DNA from: Bacteroidales bacterium
GTDB lineage: Bacteria > Bacteroidota > Bacteroidia > Bacteroidales > Muribaculaceae
Direction of reading: 5' to 3'
NCBI GenBank assembly: GCA_020859845.1
Contig: JAJBVL010000065.1
Span: forward strand, 14,786-72,508
DNA length: 57,723 nt
Part shown: positions 8,668-17,154 of the stretch, piece by piece
How the letters are laid out: every line of letters begins with the position of its first letter
How positions within the stretch are numbered: the stretch's first letter is position 1
Program-made: the position numbers and the translations under genes
The notes under the pieces: generated by a model
What the model was told of the DNA's origin: nothing
Databases searched by the model: none
Seen by the model: the letters and a program-made list of their open reading frames with translations, nothing else

Positions 8668-8960
8668 CTCTTCTTCCAGATAATAGCTACACCCATGAAT
8701 ACAAAACCGAGAAAGGCTATCGTAGGCCCTACCACTATGCGGCGCGTGCTGAAGATGTCGGGGTTGAACTCATCGGCTCCCGAGCCTGAGCCTGTCATCA
8801 GCAGAAAGCCACCGACTATCATCAAGCCGGCGATGGCCATTAGTATGAAATTGAGCTTAACGAGGGGGAGCTCCACATGGCTTTCGTGCTCTATCTGAGA
8901 GCCTTGCTGGGGAGCAGGGGCTTGTGGGGCTATTTTAGGGGTTGCCTTTTTTGCTGTCAT
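8664..8960 (-). CDS. DUF3098 membrane protein
   Basis: A 98-residue protein with two hydrophobic segments (about 33-55 and 72-93) and a short charged start. It matches the DUF3098 family found next to ftsX and uppP in Bacteroidetes. Function is unknown; the fixed position suggests an envelope or division role. The ATG at 8960 follows directly after a 9-bp tandem repeat that separates it from ftsX. Confidence 0.8.
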   Translation of the reverse strand: MTAKKATPKIAPQAPAPQQGSQIEHESHVELPLVKLNFILMAIAGLMIVGGFLLMTGSGSGADEFNPDIFSTRRIVVGPTIAFLGFVFMGVAIIWKKR

Positions 8961-8963
8961 GGG

Positions 8964-9085
8964 TTGTTGTTATTGTTATTATCGTTATTATCGTTATTAT
9001 CGTTATTATCGTTATTATCGAGAGTATCGAAAGTATCGAGAGTATCGAGAGTATCGAAATTATCGAGATTATCGAGATTATCGAG
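8964..9085. repeat. 9-bp tandem repeat (TTATCGTTA type), about 13 units
   Basis: On the plus strand the units are TTATCGTTA at the left, then TATCGAGAG and TATCGAAAG, then TTATCGAGA. On the coding strand this is (TCGATAATA)n. It fills the whole gap between the ftsX stop (9095) and the DUF3098 start (8960), inside an otherwise compact operon. Both strands stay open here only because the unit is a multiple of three without stops; no gene is proposed. Confidence 0.92.
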
Positions 9086-9094
9086 GGGGGAGCG

Positions 9095-9997
9095 CTATTT
9101 AAACATATCGTTGTAGCCGAGGCGGAGGTATTTGTTGGCGGCAAAGAGCGAGGCCAAGCCGCAGATGATGATGCCTCCCACGATGAGGGCGCCGAAGATG
9201 ATGCAGGCTCCTTCCCAGGGGACAGCCCCGGCCACTTCTGGCTCGAGGTGGTCCAAATAGTAGAGCAGCGCCGCCAAAGCCACTGAGGAGATAATCCCCG
9301 CCATGCAGCCTTGCAGGATGCTGCTACGGACGAAGGGGCGCCGGATAAATCCGGCGGTGGCGCCTACGAGCTTCATCGTGTAGATGGTGAAGCGGCGTGC
9401 ATATACCGTGAGGCGCACGGTGTTGTTGATAAGCACGCAAGAGATGAGCAGCAGGGCCGCGGCCACGATACACATGATGATGGACATTGAACGCACCGAG
9501 CGGCTCACGGCATCAATCAAGTCGGTGTTGACCTTCACCTCGTTGACTCCAGCCATCTCGCGCAGAGGAGCGGCAATGCGCGCCAGCGAGTCGCCGGAGG
9601 CATACTCAGGCTTTACCATCACCTCAAACTCGGCAAAGAAAGGGTTGACACCAAAGAGGCTTATCAAGTCGTCGGGCCCGTCGCCACCATCAGTGTCGGT
9701 GGCTACCATCTCTTCCCAGCGACGCAACACGTCGGCTGCCGAGGAATACTTGACGCTGGCCACGTAGGGCGCCTGGCGCCATAGCTGCTTGAGGGCATTG
9801 ATGTCGGCCTCGGTGGCTCCATCGTTGACGATCACCACAAAGCCGAGACGTTGGCGTATGTCGTTTTGCAGCGAATTGCCTGCCACGCCCATCAAGGCCA
9901 CAATACCCAACAAAAAGAGCACTAAAGCCACGCTGATGGTAGCTGTAGTGCGCGAACTTATTACTGATATGGTGTGGTGTTGGGGCTTTTTCCTCAT
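9095..9997 (-). CDS. ftsX: Cell-division ABC permease FtsX
   Basis: A 300-residue FtsX with an N-terminal membrane segment (about 22-45), an extracytoplasmic loop (about 50-165) and three C-terminal membrane segments, the usual 1+3 layout. With FtsE it activates septal peptidoglycan hydrolysis. No FtsE is adjacent; the ABC ATPase at 13413 looks like LolD instead. The ATG at 9997 is chosen because the upstream TTG at 10006 lies inside the promoter -7 box. The transcript start should fall within a base or two of the ATG, so the mRNA may be leaderless. Confidence 0.88.
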   Translation of the reverse strand: MRKKPQHHTISVISSRTTATISVALVLFLLGIVALMGVAGNSLQNDIRQRLGFVVIVNDGATEADINALKQLWRQAPYVASVKYSSAADVLRRWEEMVATDTDGGDGPDDLISLFGVNPFFAEFEVMVKPEYASGDSLARIAAPLREMAGVNEVKVNTDLIDAVSRSVRSMSIIMCIVAAALLLISCVLINNTVRLTVYARRFTIYTMKLVGATAGFIRRPFVRSSILQGCMAGIISSVALAALLYYLDHLEPEVAGAVPWEGACIIFGALIVGGIIICGLASLFAANKYLRLGYNDMFK

Positions 9998-10003
9998 AGC
10001 CTG

Positions 10004-10034
10004 CAAAGATAATATATCAAGGAGGCGATGTCAA
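10004..10034 (-). promoter_or_regulatory. Promoter of the ftsX cluster
   Basis: TATCTTTG (10011-10004) and TTG (10034-10032) on the minus strand are 20 bp apart, a strong Bacteroidetes match. The ftsX ATG starts 7 nt after the -7 box, leaving almost no 5' untranslated region. Confidence 0.7.
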
Positions 10035-10046
10035 GCATTTTAACAT

Positions 10047-10577
10047 CTATTGGAGAGTAACTGTGCCGTCTTTGGCCACAGTATACTTGAAGGTAGTGGT
10101 CTTGGGATATACTTTTGAAAGATTGCTGACCTTAAGGGTGGCCGACTCTTCTTTCTGGCTCAAGCGACTGCTAATCACCGACCCGCCTACACTGTAGGAC
10201 TGCAGGCTTACCGTCAGCTTTGCGCCCAGATTGTAGGTCTCCTTATCGTAGGTGATGCCGCTGCGAAGGCTTTGGGTCACAACGATATTGCCCGAGGCAG
10301 GCACCTTGGTAAACTCGTGGGAAGTGATGGTCTGATAATCAGCGTCGGAAGAGGAGTCGAAGACATCGCTGACGAGGTTGCCTTTATAGTCGGTGTAGGA
10401 CACGGTGGTCATCACGAGGCTCCCTTGGTCGCGACCCTCTTCGCTCATTGTGATGGTGAAATAATAAGAAGAGAATGCCTCCTCATTAACAGACTTGGGG
10501 TCATCGCTGCCACATGACGTCAATCCCATGCAAGCGATGAGTGTTAGCATCCAATAAAGCTTTGTGAGGGTTTTCAT
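10047..10577 (-). CDS. Putative lipoprotein behind tRNA-Tyr
   Basis: A 176-residue exported protein of unknown function. The N-terminus is a lipoprotein signal (MKTLTKLYWMLTLIACMG, lipobox LTSC near residue 22). A predicted beta-rich body follows, with no family recognised. The ATG at 10577 lies 13 nt after the mature end of tRNA-Tyr. No promoter was seen between them, so the gene is probably read from the tRNA promoter and its mRNA freed by tRNA 3' processing. The frame continues upstream through the tRNA, but that part is a translation of the tRNA. Confidence 0.7.
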   Translation of the reverse strand: MKTLTKLYWMLTLIACMGLTSCGSDDPKSVNEEAFSSYYFTITMSEEGRDQGSLVMTTVSYTDYKGNLVSDVFDSSSDADYQTITSHEFTKVPASGNIVVTQSLRSGITYDKETYNLGAKLTVSLQSYSVGGSVISSRLSQKEESATLKVSNLSKVYPKTTTFKYTVAKDGTVTLQ

Positions 10578-10590
10578 AATCGTAGGATAG

Positions 10591-10673
10591 TGGGCGCGGA
10601 TGGATTCGAACCACCGAAGGTGATAACCAGCAGATTTACAGTCTGCCCCATTTGGCCACTCTGGAACACGCCC
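10591..10673 (-). tRNA. tRNA-Tyr (anticodon GUA)
   Basis: An 83-nt class II tRNA with a long variable arm. The acceptor GGGCGTG pairs with CGCGCCC. The anticodon GTA is at 10639-10637 in the loop CTGTAAATC. The T arm is GGTGGTTCGAATCCATC, and the discriminator base is A. No CCA is encoded. A good promoter lies 19 nt upstream. Confidence 0.97.
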
Positions 10674-10691
10674 ATAGCATAAATTAGGCTG

Positions 10692-10722
10692 CAAAGGTAA
10701 GCATAAGTTTTGACCTATACAA
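10692..10722 (-). promoter_or_regulatory. Promoter of tRNA-Tyr
   Basis: TACCTTTG (10699-10692) with TTG (10722-10720) 20 bp upstream on the minus strand. The expected start is about 12 nt before the tRNA, leaving a short 5' leader. Confidence 0.7.
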
Positions 10723-10764
10723 GCCTTGCAGCCTAAAAAATGAGGGTAAAAGCGTGGAGAAGCC

Positions 10765-12243
10765 TTATTTTAGGCTCCATTCCACACCATCCTTGGTGTC
10801 TTTTACATTAAATCCTATCTCCGCCATGCGGTTGCGGATGGCGTCGCTGGTGGCCCAGTCCTTGCGAGCCTTGGCCTGTGAGCGCATCTCCAGCAGCAGA
10901 TCGATGGCCTGGCGATAAGGCTCGAGGTTGACGCCCGAGGAGGCCGAGCCATCGGTGGCGGTGGGGATGCCGAGCACGTCGCTCAGGAAGGTGTCGAAGA
11001 TCTCCTTCAGCGCGTCGATATCGGCCTGGGTGGCTGTGGCGTGGCCATCGTTGACCTTGTTGATCAGTGTGCAGGCTTCGAAGAGGGCTGCGATGACCAT
11101 GGGGGTGTTAAGGTCGTCGTTGAGAGCCTCGTAGCAGCGCTGGCGTATGGCCTCGACATCTATCGACGAGGTGGCCGAGGGCTTGAGCGTGGCCAAACGG
11201 CCGTAGCCTTCGAGCATTCGCTGCAAGGCTCGCTCGGCAGCCTTGAGGGCGTCGTTGCTAAAGTCGAGAGTGCCACGATAATGGGCCTGGAGGATAAAGA
11301 ATCGGATGGTCATCGGGGAGTAGGCCTGCTCCAGCAGCGGGTGGCTGCCGGTGAAAAACTCCTCAAGGGTGATGAAGTTGCCCAGACTCTTGCCCATCTT
11401 CTGGCCGTTGATGGTGATCATGTTGTTGTGCATCCAGTAATGGACTGTCTCATGGCCATTGTGGGCCACCGATTGGGCAATCTCACACTCGTGGTGGGGG
11501 AACTTGAGGTCCATACCACCGCCGTGGATGTCAAACTGCTCACCGAGATACTTCTCGCCCATCGTGGAGCATTCGAGATGCCATCCGGGGAAACCCTCGC
11601 TCCAGGGGGAGGGCCAGTGCATGATATGCTCTGGCGCTGCTTTCTTCCATAGGGCGAAGTCGGCCGGGTTGCGCTTCTCGCTTTGGCCGTCGAGCTCGCG
11701 CGTGGTGGCCAGCAATTCGTCGATGTTGCGGCCTGAGAGTTTGCCATAATGGTGGTCGGCGTTGTAGCGCGGCACGTCGAAGTAGACCGAGCCTTGACTC
11801 TCGTAGGCATAGCCGCTCTCGAGAATCTTCTTGATATACTCTATCTGCTCTATGATATGGCCCGAGGCGTGAGGCTCGATGGATGGCGGGAGCACATTGA
11901 GCATCTCCATGGCCTTATGGTAGCGGTTGAGATAAAACTGCACCACTTCCATGGGCTCCAACTGCTCGAGGCGCGCCTTCTTGGCTATCTTGTCCTCGCC
12001 GTCGTCGGCGTCGTGCTCCAGATGGCCCACGTCGGTGATGTTGCGCACGTAGCGCACCTTGTATCCGAGGTGGGTCAGGTAGCGATAGAGCACGTCGAAG
12101 GTGATGGCGGGGCGGCAATGGCCCAGATGAGGATCGCCGTAGACTGTCGGACCACATACATACATCCCTACACGGCCCTCGTGTAGGGGCTTAAATACCT
12201 CTTTGAGGCGTGTGAGAGAGTTGTAGATAAGCAATGGCTCCAT
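10765..12243 (-). CDS. cysS: Cysteinyl-tRNA synthetase
   Basis: A 492-residue class I synthetase that charges tRNA-Cys. The HIGH motif is HLGH (within [16 protein letters not shown]), and the KMSKS loop is KMGKS. The zinc ligands are visible as the Cys of MYVCGPT, the Cys of HLECSTMG and HHECE. A DALR-type helical domain and anticodon-binding tail fill the last third. Length is normal. It lies 11 bp behind the DUF3467 gene, probably in the same transcript. Confidence 0.96.
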   Translation of the reverse strand: MEPLLIYNSLTRLKEVFKPLHEGRVGMYVCGPTVYGDPHLGHCRPAITFDVLYRYLTHLGYKVRYVRNITDVGHLEHDADDGEDKIAKKARLEQLEPMEVVQFYLNRYHKAMEMLNVLPPSIEPHASGHIIEQIEYIKKILESGYAYESQGSVYFDVPRYNADHHYGKLSGRNIDELLATTRELDGQSEKRNPADFALWKKAAPEHIMHWPSPWSEGFPGWHLECSTMGEKYLGEQFDIHGGGMDLKFPHHECEIAQSVAHNGHETVHYWMHNNMITINGQKMGKSLGNFITLEEFFTGSHPLLEQAYSPMTIRFFILQAHYRGTLDFSNDALKAAERALQRMLEGYGRLATLKPSATSSIDVEAIRQRCYEALNDDLNTPMVIAALFEACTLINKVNDGHATATQADIDALKEIFDTFLSDVLGIPTATDGSASSGVNLEPYRQAIDLLLEMRSQAKARKDWATSDAIRNRMAEIGFNVKDTKDGVEWSLK

Positions 12244-12254
12244 AGCTTTACCTA

Positions 12255-12590
12255 TTAGGCGTTGCCTCCCTTAATAAAGGGGTTGGGGAGAGCGCCGTTG
12301 TCGCCGCCATTGTTGGGACGGTTTTTGGGGAGTTTGGGCTGAATCTCGCCAAAGATAGCCTCGTAGCGCTTCACGTTTTCGGCGAGGGCCGAGAGGAGGG
12401 TCTTGGCGTTCTCGGGGGTCATGACGATACGGCTCTGCACCTTAGCCTGGGGCATGTTGGGGGCCACGGTGACAAAGTCGAGGAAAAACTCGGAAGCGCC
12501 GTGGGAGATTACTGCAAAGTTGGCGTAGTGGCCGTTGGCCACTTCGGGGGTGATCTCTATCTTGAGCTCGGTGGGTTTCTTTTGTTCCAT
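12255..12590 (-). CDS. DUF3467 protein
   Basis: A 111-residue soluble protein matching DUF3467 (blocks [19 protein letters not shown] and [19 protein letters not shown]), ending in a Gly/Asn-rich tail. Function is unknown. Members are widespread in Bacteroidetes and some archaea. It is immediately upstream of cysS. The 115 bp before it contain an AATCGCTG triplet repeat near 12629-12650 and no clear promoter. Confidence 0.8.
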   Translation of the reverse strand: MEQKKPTELKIEITPEVANGHYANFAVISHGASEFFLDFVTVAPNMPQAKVQSRIVMTPENAKTLLSALAENVKRYEAIFGEIQPKLPKNRPNNGGDNGALPNPFIKGGNA

Positions 12591-12705
12591 TTTGATTGGG
12601 GGGTATTTGGGGGGTTAATATTTATTTAATCGCTGAATCGCTGAATCGCGTAAGCCTTAGAGGGGAGGGAGCGCGTAATCGCTAGAGGGGGTAATTTCTA
12701 GGGGA

Positions 12706-13416
12706 TTAGTCGCGCGAGATGGTGAGGTAGGTCTGCGAGGGGTTGCTGGTGTTGCTTATGTATAGGTTGAAGCTATCGTAGGTGGAGAGGAGATAGCTGA
12801 TGTTGAAGCAAGCGTAATAGTAGCTCGTTGAGGTGAGGCTCTGCGAATAGTTGTGGACCAGGTATACGTTGGGGGTGGCGCTGTTGCGGGTGCTTTCGTC
12901 CATCACCAGTTTGATCTCAAAGTTCTCGCCAAGATCGTAGGGTACCAGGGCATAGAGGTTCATGAAGTTGCCCGAGCGGTGGAAGGAGTAGATCTGGATG
13001 GCGCAGTCGGTCTTCCACTGAGGATAGGCAGTGGCGATGTCGGCTACGTCTTCGGGGGTAAACGTGATGGTTGGCACCTTCATGCCGCCAGTGAGGGTTA
13101 TGTCGTAGGTGCCGGCCTTAGAGGCGTCGAAATATTGGTCGTCGGAGATGGTGTAGCTTATCACCATGCGGTCGCCGGCAGTAAAGGGGTCGTCGCTATT
13201 GGAACTTTGGATCGACTGGTTGGCTTGGAGGGTGATGATGGGGGAGTCGCCGCTGGCTTGATATTGAAATTGCGCGCCTTCAGAGAGATTACCCATAAAG
13301 GTGACAAAGGAAAGGAAGGACGAAGAGCTATCGCCATCGTCGTCGTTACAGCTGGTGAGGGTGGCTGACGTCAGGGTTGCCAGCAGGATTGTGATTGCAA
13401 GAAAAGTCTTTTTCAT
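12706..13416 (-). CDS. Putative lipoprotein
   Basis: A 236-residue exported protein, probably a lipoprotein: [20 protein letters not shown], then TSC at residue 23 followed by the Asp/Ser run [10 protein letters not shown]. The body looks beta-rich, with many Ser, Tyr and Asn residues; no family is recognised. Its ATG overlaps the lolD stop by 4 bp (ATGA), so it is translationally coupled to lolD. That could reflect a tie to lipoprotein sorting or simply operon packing. Confidence 0.7.
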   Translation of the reverse strand: MKKTFLAITILLATLTSATLTSCNDDDGDSSSSFLSFVTFMGNLSEGAQFQYQASGDSPIITLQANQSIQSSNSDDPFTAGDRMVISYTISDDQYFDASKAGTYDITLTGGMKVPTITFTPEDVADIATAYPQWKTDCAIQIYSFHRSGNFMNLYALVPYDLGENFEIKLVMDESTRNSATPNVYLVHNYSQSLTSTSYYYACFNISYLLSTYDSFNLYISNTSNPSQTYLTISRD

Positions 13417-14099
13417 TGTGTGAATGTGTAGTTATGTTGGGTTGTTTCTATTTCTCCGTCCACAAGTGTTATCTTACGGTCGGCTTGCTCGGCGAGCTGG
13501 AGGTCGTGGGTGACGATGACAAAGGTCTGGCCAAAGTCGCGTCGCAGGTCGAAGAAGAGGCGGTGGAGCTCTTGACGATTGTGGGTGTCAAGACTGCCCG
13601 AGGGCTCATCGGCCAGCACTACGCGTGGGCTGTTGACCAAAGCGCGCGCCACTGCCGTGCGTTGCTTCTCGCCGCCCGAGAGCTCGCCTGGCCGATGGGA
13701 AGCACGGTCGGCCAGCCCCAGATAGTCGATGAGCTTTTGAGCTCGCGCCATGGCCTCGGAGCGGCGTGTGCCTCCTATCAGGGCAGGAAGGGCTACGTTT
13801 TCGAGCAGCGTGAACTCGGGGAGGAGCTGGTGGAATTGAAAGACAAAGCCTATCTTGGTGTTGCGCAGGCGAGCTTGACGAGCATCGTTGAGGCTCATGA
13901 CGTCGACACCATCGATGGTGACCGTCCCTGAATCGGGACGGTCAAGTGTCCCTATAATCTGAAGGAGGGTGGTCTTGCCAGCTCCGCTGGGGCCAACAAT
14001 CGACACCACTTCTCCCTGGTCGATGTCGAGGGAAACGCCTTTGAGCACCGTCAGCTTGTCAAAGCTTTTAACTATATTGCGTACCTTTATAAGGCTCAT
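13413..14099 (-). CDS. lolD: Lipoprotein-release ABC ATPase LolD-like
   Basis: A 228-residue ABC ATPase with Walker [10 protein letters not shown] (about 36-44), signature LSGGEKQR, and Walker [10 protein letters not shown]. The Q-loop stretch [18 protein letters not shown] is typical of LolD, which powers release of lipoproteins from the inner membrane with LolC/E. No permease gene is adjacent. FtsE was considered because ftsX is nearby, but the LolD-type Q-loop region argues against it. The start codon lies 5 nt from a TAATTTTG box. Confidence 0.82.
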   Translation of the reverse strand: MSLIKVRNIVKSFDKLTVLKGVSLDIDQGEVVSIVGPSGAGKTTLLQIIGTLDRPDSGTVTIDGVDVMSLNDARQARLRNTKIGFVFQFHQLLPEFTLLENVALPALIGGTRRSEAMARAQKLIDYLGLADRASHRPGELSGGEKQRTAVARALVNSPRVVLADEPSGSLDTHNRQELHRLFFDLRRDFGQTFVIVTHDLQLAEQADRKITLVDGEIETTQHNYTFTQ

Positions 14100-14103
14100 G
14101 CTA

Positions 14104-14111
14104 CAAAATTA
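14104..14111 (-). promoter_or_regulatory. -7 promoter box before lolD
   Basis: TAATTTTG on the minus strand (14111-14104) ends 4 nt before the lolD ATG (14099). No TTG is found at the expected -33 position, so support is moderate. If used, the mRNA would be leaderless. Confidence 0.4.
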
Positions 14112-14183
14112 GTGATTCTGGCTTTAATAGAGTAGAATAAGAGAAGGGTTTATAGATTTTTTAACCATTTACTCGGTCGTGGC

Positions 14184-14999
14184 TCATTGAAAGTGGTAGG
14201 TGATAGTGCCCACTTGCTCCGCAGGAGCGTCGAGGTCGACAGAGAAGCGGCTCTTGAGCGCCGCCTGTTCACAGCTGCGACGGGCGGCAGCATTGCCGGC
14301 TATAGCGCCTGTGCCTGAAGCGTAGGTGGCCTTTACCACATGGCCTTGACGGTCTACACGCACGTTGACGGTGATGGTCCCGGTGGCGTTGCCCGAGGGC
14401 TTGTCCCACGCGTCGAGCGTGCGTCCACGGAGATTAAATCCGGGGGTGCCGCGCTGCGCTCCCGTGGCCGCGTTGCCACTGGGAGAGCCAGTGGTGCCTG
14501 AGGATGAGGCTGATGAGGAGGAAGAGCCTCCAAAGGCGGTGCGCTTGGCTATCTTGGCTGCTGTCTCTCGTTGCTGGCGTTCGCGCTCCTGAGCTTCAAG
14601 CTCCTCTTTTGTGGGGCCTGTAGGCTCGGTGGTCACCTTCTTGCGCTCTTTGGCTGGCGACTCTTCGGTGGCTGTCACCAATGGGGCAGGATTGCTATGG
14701 GCAGGGCCACTGTCGTCGAGGTCGTGGCTCTCGGGGGTCTCCTCGCTGGCGGCTGAGGGGGCTTCGCCGTCGGTCATCTCAGGCTCTGCCACATCGCCGC
14801 GCATAACCCATTCGCCTGCCAAGAGGAGTTCGCTGGTGTCTTCGGGTGGCCACTTGCGCGGCTCGTCGGCGGTATAGCGTAGATAGAGCAGCGACATCAC
14901 GACGAGCGCGGCTACCACTATCAGCAGGGTAGCCAAAGCAGCTATCAAGCGGCGGCGCTTTTCGCTGGGGTCGTGTCGAGGGTCGGTGGTAGTCATCAA
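14184..14999 (-). CDS. tonB: TonB-like energy transducer
   Basis: A 271-residue TonB-family protein. It has one N-terminal membrane anchor (about 18-42). A periplasmic linker follows (about 45-170), rich in Glu, Ser, Thr and Gly rather than the classical Pro-Lys repeats. The C-terminal TonB fold (about 185-271) contains ITVNVRVDRQGHVVKATYASGTG and ends GTITYHF. It passes proton-motive force from ExbBD to outer-membrane transporters. It starts 5 bp after exbD in the pdxJ-exbB-exbD-tonB cluster. Confidence 0.88.
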   Translation of the reverse strand: MMTTTDPRHDPSEKRRRLIAALATLLIVVAALVVMSLLYLRYTADEPRKWPPEDTSELLLAGEWVMRGDVAEPEMTDGEAPSAASEETPESHDLDDSGPAHSNPAPLVTATEESPAKERKKVTTEPTGPTKEELEAQERERQQRETAAKIAKRTAFGGSSSSSASSSGTTGSPSGNAATGAQRGTPGFNLRGRTLDAWDKPSGNATGTITVNVRVDRQGHVVKATYASGTGAIAGNAAARRSCEQAALKSRFSVDLDAPAEQVGTITYHFQ

Positions 15000-15004
15000 T
15001 AGCC

Positions 15005-15436
15005 TTAAAGGGTTGGCCGCGCCGAGGAGGGCGCGGGCTTGGTGGCAAGTACCATCTTGAGGCCTGTCTTAGAGCCCATGTCGAGCACTTCTACCAGGCG
15101 TCCATAAGGCACCTCGGCATCGGCATAGATGGCGATAAACTGCTGAGGGTCTTCGCGCTGCATCATCTGGAGGAATCCGAGCATCTGGTCGGCTGTCATC
15201 TCGTGGGGCTCCTTGCCTTCGAGCGACACGTAGAGCCGCAGCTCCTTGTCGATATAGATACGTGTGGAGGGCTTTATGGCCGTTTGCTCCGAGCTTTGAG
15301 GAAGATTAATCTCCAGAGCCGTGGGAAAGACAAACGTAGAGGTGACCATAAAGAATATCAGTAGGAGAAAAATGACGTCGGTCATCGAGGCCATCGAGAA
15401 GAGCGACGTCATATCGTATTGGCGCTTAAGAGACAT
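15005..15436 (-). CDS. exbD: ExbD/TolR biopolymer transport protein
   Basis: A 143-residue ExbD/TolR protein: short cytoplasmic start, one membrane helix (about 20-38) with the proton-path Asp20 in MTDVIFLLLIFFMV, then a periplasmic domain including IYADAEVPYGRLVEVLD. It works with ExbB as the proton-driven motor. It is separated from exbB by 124 bp made almost entirely of 7-bp repeats. Confidence 0.92.
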   Translation of the reverse strand: MSLKRQYDMTSLFSMASMTDVIFLLLIFFMVTSTFVFPTALEINLPQSSEQTAIKPSTRIYIDKELRLYVSLEGKEPHEMTADQMLGFLQMMQREDPQQFIAIYADAEVPYGRLVEVLDMGSKTGLKMVLATKPAPSSARPTL

Positions 15437-15441
15437 GGGAT

Positions 15442-15555
15442 TAAGTCAAGAGTCAAGAGTCAAAAGTCAAGAGTCAAGAGTCAAGAGTCAAAAGTCAAGA
15501 GTCAAGAGTCAAAAGTCAAGAGTCAAAAGTCAAAAGTCAAAGGGGCAAAGGGGTG
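15442..15555. repeat. 7-bp tandem repeat (AAGAGTC/AAAAGTC), about 14 units
   Basis: AAGAGTC and AAAAGTC units run from just upstream of the exbD ATG (15436) almost to the exbB stop (15561), ending in two AAAGGGG units. This is the longest copy of the family in the window. It lies inside an operon, so a change in copy number would alter the distance between two coupled genes. Confidence 0.92.
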
Positions 15556-15560
15556 GAGGG

Positions 15561-16262
15561 TCAGGAGACTGGCTCGTTGAGGAGGTCCATAAACTCCATC
15601 GTCTTGCCTTCGAGCGAGGTCATCACTCCATTGATGCGAGCCACGAGATAGTTGTAGGCAAAGAGGGCCAAAATGCCCACTATAAGACCCGCCACGGTGG
15701 TGACGAGGGCCTCGTAGATGCCACCCGCCAGCACATCGATGTTGGCGCTGCTTCCAGCGGCTGCAAGATTGTAGAATGCCTGCACCATGCCTATCACAGT
15801 CCCCAAAAAGCCTATCATCGGGGCTCCAGCAGCCGTGGTGGCCAGCCAAGGAAGGCCTTTGCCCAGAGCGGCTACTTCAAGATTGCCAGTGTTTTCGATG
15901 GCCACCAGCACGTCGTTCATTGGGCGCCCTATGCGGGTGATGCCCTTGGCTATCAAGCGCGAATAGGGGGTATTGGTGTGGCGACATAGGTTTTGTGCCG
16001 TCTCAAGTTCGCCTTCGTGGATATAATCCTTGATGCGCTTCATAAAGGTGTCGTCCTCGCGTGCTGCTCGCCGGATGGCGATAGCTCGCTCTATGAAGAC
16101 GTAGATGGAGATAATGGCCAGCAACGCCAGCGGTATCATTATCCACCCACCTTCGAGACATAGATCCCACACCGAGAGCTCCTCAACGACGGGAGCCGAG
16201 GCTTCCAAGGCTGCTGCCGTGGGGTCGGGAATGACAGTTGTCAGTGTGTCCTGTAACATCAT
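15561..16262 (-). CDS. exbB: ExbB/TolQ/MotA proton-channel protein
   Basis: A 233-residue ExbB-family protein with three membrane segments: about 32-55, and a C-terminal pair including GFLGTVIGMVQAFYNLAA and VAGLIVGILALFAYNYLV. It forms the pentameric proton channel around ExbD. Its ATG shares one base with the pdxJ stop (TAATG), so translation is probably coupled to pdxJ. Confidence 0.93.
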   Translation of the reverse strand: MMLQDTLTTVIPDPTAAALEASAPVVEELSVWDLCLEGGWIMIPLALLAIISIYVFIERAIAIRRAAREDDTFMKRIKDYIHEGELETAQNLCRHTNTPYSRLIAKGITRIGRPMNDVLVAIENTGNLEVAALGKGLPWLATTAAGAPMIGFLGTVIGMVQAFYNLAAAGSSANIDVLAGGIYEALVTTVAGLIVGILALFAYNYLVARINGVMTSLEGKTMEFMDLLNEPVS

Positions 16263-16975
16263 TAGTTGAGCTGTTCTTTGTATTTCTTGATGGCTTGCTC
16301 AATGCCCATATAGAGGGCATCGCAGATAAGGGCATGGCCTATCGACACCTCGTTGAGGTAGGGGAGGCTCTGCTTAAAGTAGGCCAGATTGGCGAGGTTG
16401 AGGTCGTGGCCTCCATTCACCCCCAGGCCTGCCTTGTGGGCGGCGATGCTGGCTTCTACGTAGGGCGCTACGGCAGCTTCGCGGTTGGCCTCAAATGCGT
16501 CGGCATAAGGCTTGGTGAAGAGCTCAACACGGTCGGCGCCAGCGCGAGCGGCCATGCGTATATTGTAGGGGTCGGTGTCCACAAAAATCGATGTGCGGAT
16601 GCCAGCCTCACGAAAGCGGTCAACGACGCCTGTCAGAAATTCGAGATGAGGCTCCACCACCCATCCTGCCGACGAGGTGAGGTCGGCGGGAGCGTCGGGG
16701 ACGAGGGTCACCTGGGTGGGCTTGACCTTGAGCACCAAGTCGATAAACTCAGGGCTGGGATAGCCTTCGATGTTAAACTCCGTCTTGACAATAGGACGCA
16801 GCTGATATACATCGCGCCGGCGTATATGACGCTCATCGGGGCGAGGATGCACCGTGATGCCATCAGCACCAAAGCGCTCACAGTCAATAGCAAACTGCGC
16901 TACATCAGGAAGATTCTCGCCACGAGCATTGCGCAGAGTGGCCACTTTGTTGATATTTACACTTAAGTTGGTCAT
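16262..16975 (-). CDS. pdxJ: Pyridoxine 5'-phosphate synthase
   Basis: A 237-residue PdxJ, the TIM-barrel enzyme that condenses 1-deoxyxylulose 5-phosphate with 3-amino-2-oxopropyl phosphate to form pyridoxine phosphate. Family blocks are [13 protein letters not shown] at the start, [20 protein letters not shown] and [12 protein letters not shown]. Length is normal. It is the first gene of the TonB-motor cluster and is divergent from nadK, a gene order known in Bacteroidetes. No clear TAnnTTTG box was found upstream. Confidence 0.95.
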   Translation of the reverse strand: MTNLSVNINKVATLRNARGENLPDVAQFAIDCERFGADGITVHPRPDERHIRRRDVYQLRPIVKTEFNIEGYPSPEFIDLVLKVKPTQVTLVPDAPADLTSSAGWVVEPHLEFLTGVVDRFREAGIRTSIFVDTDPYNIRMAARAGADRVELFTKPYADAFEANREAAVAPYVEASIAAHKAGLGVNGGHDLNLANLAYFKQSLPYLNEVSIGHALICDALYMGIEQAIKKYKEQLN

Positions 16976-17054
16976 CAGATATTAAAACTAGTGAAAAAGA
17001 ACCCACATCGCTCGCAGATTGTTATCAAGATAAGGAGATGTGAATAATTTTTCT

Positions 17055-17062
17055 TATTTTTG
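17055..17062 (+). promoter_or_regulatory. -7 promoter box upstream of the CBS remnant and nadK
   Basis: TATTTTTG at 17055-17062 fits TAnnTTTG. No TTG is present at the usual spacing. A small stem, GCGGC-ATCG-GCCGC (near 17082-17095), lies in the presumed leader. Confidence 0.4.
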
Positions 17063-17154
17063 CACTCTAAAACAACGTACCGCGGCATCGGCCGCAGGCA
17101 TTGCCTCTAAAATGGGTACAAAATTAGTGAGAAATAATTACATATTAAAAGACT

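Noticed and set aside
8942-9286. Open frames across the 9-bp repeat on both strands
   Set aside because: The unit has no stop in several frames, so openness is trivial; the translation is a monotonous IIV/IES or ISI repeat, and ftsX occupies the rest.
10578-10694. N-terminal extension of the lipoprotein frame (VPEWPNGADCKSAG...)
   Set aside because: It is the translation of the tRNA-Tyr gene and its leader. The real start is the ATG at 10577, giving a proper signal peptide.
13413-14099. ABC ATPase as FtsE partner of the nearby FtsX
   Set aside because: Its Q-loop region ([18 protein letters not shown]) is typical of LolD. It is in a separate transcription unit about 3.4 kb away, coupled to a lipoprotein.
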